Notes under the pieces: model-generated
Told to the model about the DNA's origin: nothing
Databases searched by the model: none
The model's input: only the letters and a program-made list of their open reading frames with translations
DNA from: a virus
IMG/VR virus record: IMGVR_UViG_3300027844_000688
Span: 1 to 61,145 of that record
Length of the DNA: 61,145 bases
Strand: one strand, 5' to 3'
Part shown: in pieces, positions 58,802 through 61,145 of the stretch
Numbering within the stretch: position 1 is the stretch's first letter
Layout of the letters: each line of letters begins with the position of its first letter
Made by a program: the position numbers and the translations under genes

Positions 58802-59854
58802 ATGACAAACACGGCCCCCACAGCTTCCTCTCTTTTCGACCCACTGGTCAAAGTTCTCGGAACCCTCATCGCCTACGATGAGGCCCAAAGCGTTTGCCGA
58901 GAGACCGTGTACGATACGGTCCTGCTGGAAGCGGGGATCGACCCTACTACGACACCCCTCTCGCTGAAGGGACGAACCGGACTTTACCGGATCGTCCAGT
59001 TTGCACACCGCAACCAGCGTGACGGCTACTGCGGCACGAAGCGAGCCGCCACCACAACCCTGACCGCTGCCGGTGGTTGGAGCCTGACGCCTGCTGGCGT
59101 TGCCCTGTCCCAAGCTCTCAATGGAACCACCCCTCCGGTTGTTGCCGCCGTGGCAACTTCGACACCGCAACCGTCCTCACCCAACGAGACGAGCGAGTGG
59201 CTGGCAGGCCAGCCTCCTGCGTTCTGGAATCGCCTGGAGTCGGCCATCGCCAGCAAGTGCCGGGTCTCGGCCAAGATGGACCTTGTGGGCGACCACCTCC
59301 ACAACGCTGTGGAAAGGTGGGTGAAGCGCAACGCCTTCGCTAACCGAATCCACGAAGGGAACCCCCCGAGCTACTCCGACTGCGCCACTTGGGCCGTCCG
59401 TTCAGCGTTCACCGACATCCGTGGTTGGGGTAAGTGGGGAGACGCCAAGGCTCTGCGAGGTGCGATGACCGAAAAGGAGCGTAAGGATAAGGAAGAGTAC
59501 GACAAGAAGAGCCCGCAGTTTGCCGACGAAAGTGGGGGGCCAGCACAGTTTGGTGGTGGTCAGGTTTCCTTTGATCTGGAAGGGGCTCTGCTTGAGGTCG
59601 AGGACGTAAGCCACAGCAACGACATCGAGACTGTCCTGCACATGGAGTGGAACATCAGTTGGGCAGAGGAAACGCTCCGTGCCCGTATGCCGATTGCCCA
59701 CGAACGCTACACCCGAGTTCTGCACTGGCTGATCGAAGGCTACAAGGCCCGAGAGATTGCCGACTTTGAGGGTGTCAGCGTGTACCGTGCGTCAACGATG
59801 GTAGCCGACTTGAAGGCTCTGCTCCGCAAGGCCCGAGACGACGAAGGCTGGTAG
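58802..59854 (+). CDS. Sigma-factor-like regulator (C-terminal HTH)
   Basis: 350 residues, one of three rightward genes. The C-terminal 50 residues ('HERYTRVLHWLIEGYKAREI', 'ADFEGVSVYRASTMVADLKA') form an HTH like sigma region 4, preceded by a region ('MDLVGDHLHNAVERWVKRNA', 'YSDCATWAVRSAFTDIRGWG') that reads like a sigma-type helical domain (region 2-like) and an acidic linker. Residues 1-130 look separate ('LYRIVQFAHRNQRDGYCGTK'). It could be a phage sigma factor or repressor. It has its own promoter and a convergent terminator, so it is independently controlled. Confidence 0.72.
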   Translation: MTNTAPTASSLFDPLVKVLGTLIAYDEAQSVCRETVYDTVLLEAGIDPTTTPLSLKGRTGLYRIVQFAHRNQRDGYCGTKRAATTTLTAAGGWSLTPAGVALSQALNGTTPPVVAAVATSTPQPSSPNETSEWLAGQPPAFWNRLESAIASKCRVSAKMDLVGDHLHNAVERWVKRNAFANRIHEGNPPSYSDCATWAVRSAFTDIRGWGKWGDAKALRGAMTEKERKDKEEYDKKSPQFADESGGPAQFGGGQVSFDLEGALLEVEDVSHSNDIETVLHMEWNISWAEETLRARMPIAHERYTRVLHWLIEGYKAREIADFEGVSVYRASTMVADLKALLRKARDDEGW

Positions 59855-59867
59855 CCTTTGGGTCATG

Positions 59868-59886
59868 CCCGTGGTCGAACCACGGG
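59868..59886. terminator. Convergent hairpin terminator
   Basis: CCCGTGGT, loop CGA, ACCACGGG, within a larger CATGCC/GGCATG pairing, in the 66-base gap between the ends of the rightward regulator and the leftward gene at 59921. A T run is weak, so efficiency is uncertain. Confidence 0.6.
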
Positions 59887-59920
59887 TGCCCCGGCATGTA
59901 ATCGTAGTTAGAGCTTGGGC

Positions 59921-60379
59921 TCAATGTCCAAACCCACCCCTCGTTTGGCTCTGTGGCCGACCATCCCAAGAGTGGGCACCAGAATAAGAAGAGATGCTCA
60001 CAGAGATGCCCCCGTTGATACCGGGCCTCCACTTCTTGCGGAGCTTCTTCCCTCTCGGGTCAAACTTCCCTTTGAGGGGCACGACCTTTTCGTCTGTACG
60101 CCCCACGCTCACGACCTTCTTCTGAAGCTGTTGGAGGATTATCTGCTTCGGCGTGGCTCGGATGATCTGGTAGTAATCGATGTTGGTCTGGTCGTAGCCC
60201 CAGTTTGAGTAGAGGATATCCCCCACAACGGGTTCTTCGGGGAGATTCCCTGCGGTGAGATACCTGTGAGCGACACGGGCAACGTCCCCACGACTGCTCT
60301 GGAGATACTTTAGAGTCTCGTAGCGTTCCGCTATCCGAGAAGATGATGCGGTGCGATATTTCTGGAGCTTCCGGTCCAT
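59921..60379 (-). CDS. Conserved phage/mobile-element protein with RVAxRYL tag
   Basis: 152 residues. N-terminal 'SSRIAERYETLKYLQSSRGD' and 'VARVAHRYLTAGNLPEEP' repeat the RVAxRYL tag seen in virion-region proteins here. The core 'GDILYSNWGYDQTNIDYYQI', then 'GISVSISSYSGAHSWDGRPQ', is a pattern common in phages and plasmids ('GDif.ssWGYDQTNvdfYqV.', '...a..WdG'); its function is unknown. The start overlaps the upstream stop by one base. Confidence 0.75.
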   Translation of the reverse strand: MDRKLQKYRTASSSRIAERYETLKYLQSSRGDVARVAHRYLTAGNLPEEPVVGDILYSNWGYDQTNIDYYQIIRATPKQIILQQLQKKVVSVGRTDEKVVPLKGKFDPRGKKLRKKWRPGINGGISVSISSYSGAHSWDGRPQSQTRGGFGH

Positions 60380-60720
60380 TACTCAACCTCTTCGCCGAGC
60401 CTGTCCATGTTCGTTGGCTCTTGTCGGTCATCGAAAGGTTCAGTGGGGATCGGCAGTGCGTCGAGATCAGCAAGAGGGTCACCATCGACCAGACCTTGTA
60501 GATCAAACTCACCTGGGGGCGGGAGTTCCCCGGCTGACATGAGGCGTCGAGAGAGGACTGTCATCACGCCCTGGATCTCTTCCATCTCGTAGTCTTCCCG
60601 GCGCAGCATCCTCACGAAGCTAATGTTGTTCATCACCTTCGCCTTGGACAACAACTGGTCAGCGTTGTACCGGGAAAAGTAATCGTCCCATTCTTCAACT
60701 GTTCGTGGATCTGCACTCAT
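60379..60720 (-). CDS. Small acidic protein, unknown
   Basis: 113 residues; GAGG eight bases before ATG at 60720. A helical N-terminus ('EEWDDYFSRYNADQLLSKAK', 'RREDYEMEEIQGVMTVLSRR') is followed by an acidic Pro-rich tail. 'VLSRRLMSAGELPPP' is close to 'VAHRYLTAGNLPEEP' of the next gene, so the two may share a partner-binding peptide. No known family. Confidence 0.6.
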   Translation of the reverse strand: MSADPRTVEEWDDYFSRYNADQLLSKAKVMNNISFVRMLRREDYEMEEIQGVMTVLSRRLMSAGELPPPGEFDLQGLVDGDPLADLDALPIPTEPFDDRQEPTNMDRLGEEVE

Positions 60721-60730
60721 CTCATTATCC

Positions 60731-61145
60731 TCAATACGTTTGGATCTTGAACACTTGTGAAATCTCTTTCGGAGTCGGTTCCCAGACCTTGGCGAACTTC
60801 AAGTAGATGTTGAGGTCGATGGAATAACCCTTTATCTCACCCTTCTTCCACTTCTCCATCTCTTTGGAAGACATCGCGTAGCCGTTCTCATCCCCATGCC
60901 AGCCACAGATGAGACGACCATCCTCAAACGCCGTCCATGCTTTCTTGTCTTTTGGGGCATCGGAGCGGCCAATGAAGTATTTGATCACCTCGTCGGGTGA
61001 CTTGAATGTCCCAACATTTCGACCATTGTCCAGAAGTTGGCCTCTGCCAATCTCACCTTCATCGAAAGAATCTTCCGTGGACTCTATCGACCAAGAGTCC
61101 ACGATGATCTCGAATGTCTCCTTGGCACCGGCCCACTTCGATTGG
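60731..61145 (-). CDS. Conserved small phage protein, N-terminus cut by window edge
   Basis: The frame is open to the right edge. A GTG at 61102 could start it, but the codons before it (AGAKETFEIIVDSWSIESTE) read smoothly into the rest, so the gene most likely begins outside the window. 'VDSWSIESTEDSFDEGEIGR', 'FKSPDEVIKYFIGRSDA' and 'WEPTPKEISQVFK' resemble a small conserved phage family ('.v.vdvWtpESaEdGd..E.G'). Function unknown. Confidence 0.65.
   Translation of the reverse strand, partial: QSKWAGAKETFEIIVDSWSIESTEDSFDEGEIGRGQLLDNGRNVGTFKSPDEVIKYFIGRSDAPKDKKAWTAFEDGRLICGWHGDENGYAMSSKEMEKWKKGEIKGYSIDLNIYLKFAKVWEPTPKEISQVFKIQTY

Noticed and set aside
58685-59170. Leftward 161-residue frame opposite the sigma-like gene
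   Set aside because: It is antisense to a gene with its own promoter and an HTH domain, and has a Gly/Arg-rich antisense composition.

Overview
The window is part of the genome of a tailed double-stranded DNA bacteriophage (Caudoviricetes), probably a large one. It holds a portal, large terminase, prohead protease and HK97-type capsid gene in one block, and an almost complete bacterial-style replisome and recombination set in another. Nothing in it looks like a host chromosome, and I saw no integrase, rRNA, tRNA or CRISPR array. A lipoprotein with a lipobox hints at a Gram-negative host. Class II (B12-dependent) ribonucleotide reductase and type II glutamine synthetase add a metabolic layer. 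Genes are packed tightly: most stops and starts touch or overlap (ATGA, TGATG, TAATG), and all but three genes lie on the minus strand.

Layout in window coordinates. 1-7.5 kb: a partial fibre-like structural gene, small genes, major capsid protein, a second virion candidate, a very acidic scaffold-like protein with two EF-hands, and the prohead protease. 7.5-26 kb: a 1592-residue 'polyvalent' protein (topoisomerase IB plus 2H phosphoesterase-like domains), portal, large terminase with a possible small terminase, and a row of predicted virion or injected proteins that share short repeated peptide modules. 26-49 kb: early and middle genes. These are a double-HTH sigma-like protein, a NusG-like factor, clamp loader (gamma/tau, delta, delta'), sliding clamp, TOPRIM primase, Mre11/SbcD, an SbcC/Rad50 split into two separate genes, a Cas4-like nuclease, RecA, RuvC-like resolvase, an SSB candidate, a RecD2-type helicase and ribonucleotide reductase. 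49.9-50.6 kb: a non-coding region with iteron-like repeats and palindromes, an origin or control-region candidate. 50.6-51.3 kb: two rightward membrane genes, possibly lysis genes. 51.4-61 kb: glutamine synthetase behind its own terminator and operator-like repeats, structural and lipoprotein genes, three more proteins carrying the shared LAY-motif, a rightward sigma-like regulator, and conserved phage hypotheticals running off the right edge.

How it fits together: the phage appears to bring its own clamp, clamp loader, primase core, SSB candidate and recombination machinery, plus nucleotide (and perhaps glutamine) supply. The NusG-like and sigma-like proteins could redirect host transcription. 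The head module appears to package, besides DNA, several multidomain proteins. The shared peptide modules (LAYxxPxLR; GPxES..YMxGxFTQQ..REL; RVAxRYL) are the best candidate here for an undescribed system, namely packaging or processing tags for proteins carried in the virion. Function calls rest on motif recognition by eye; no database search was run.
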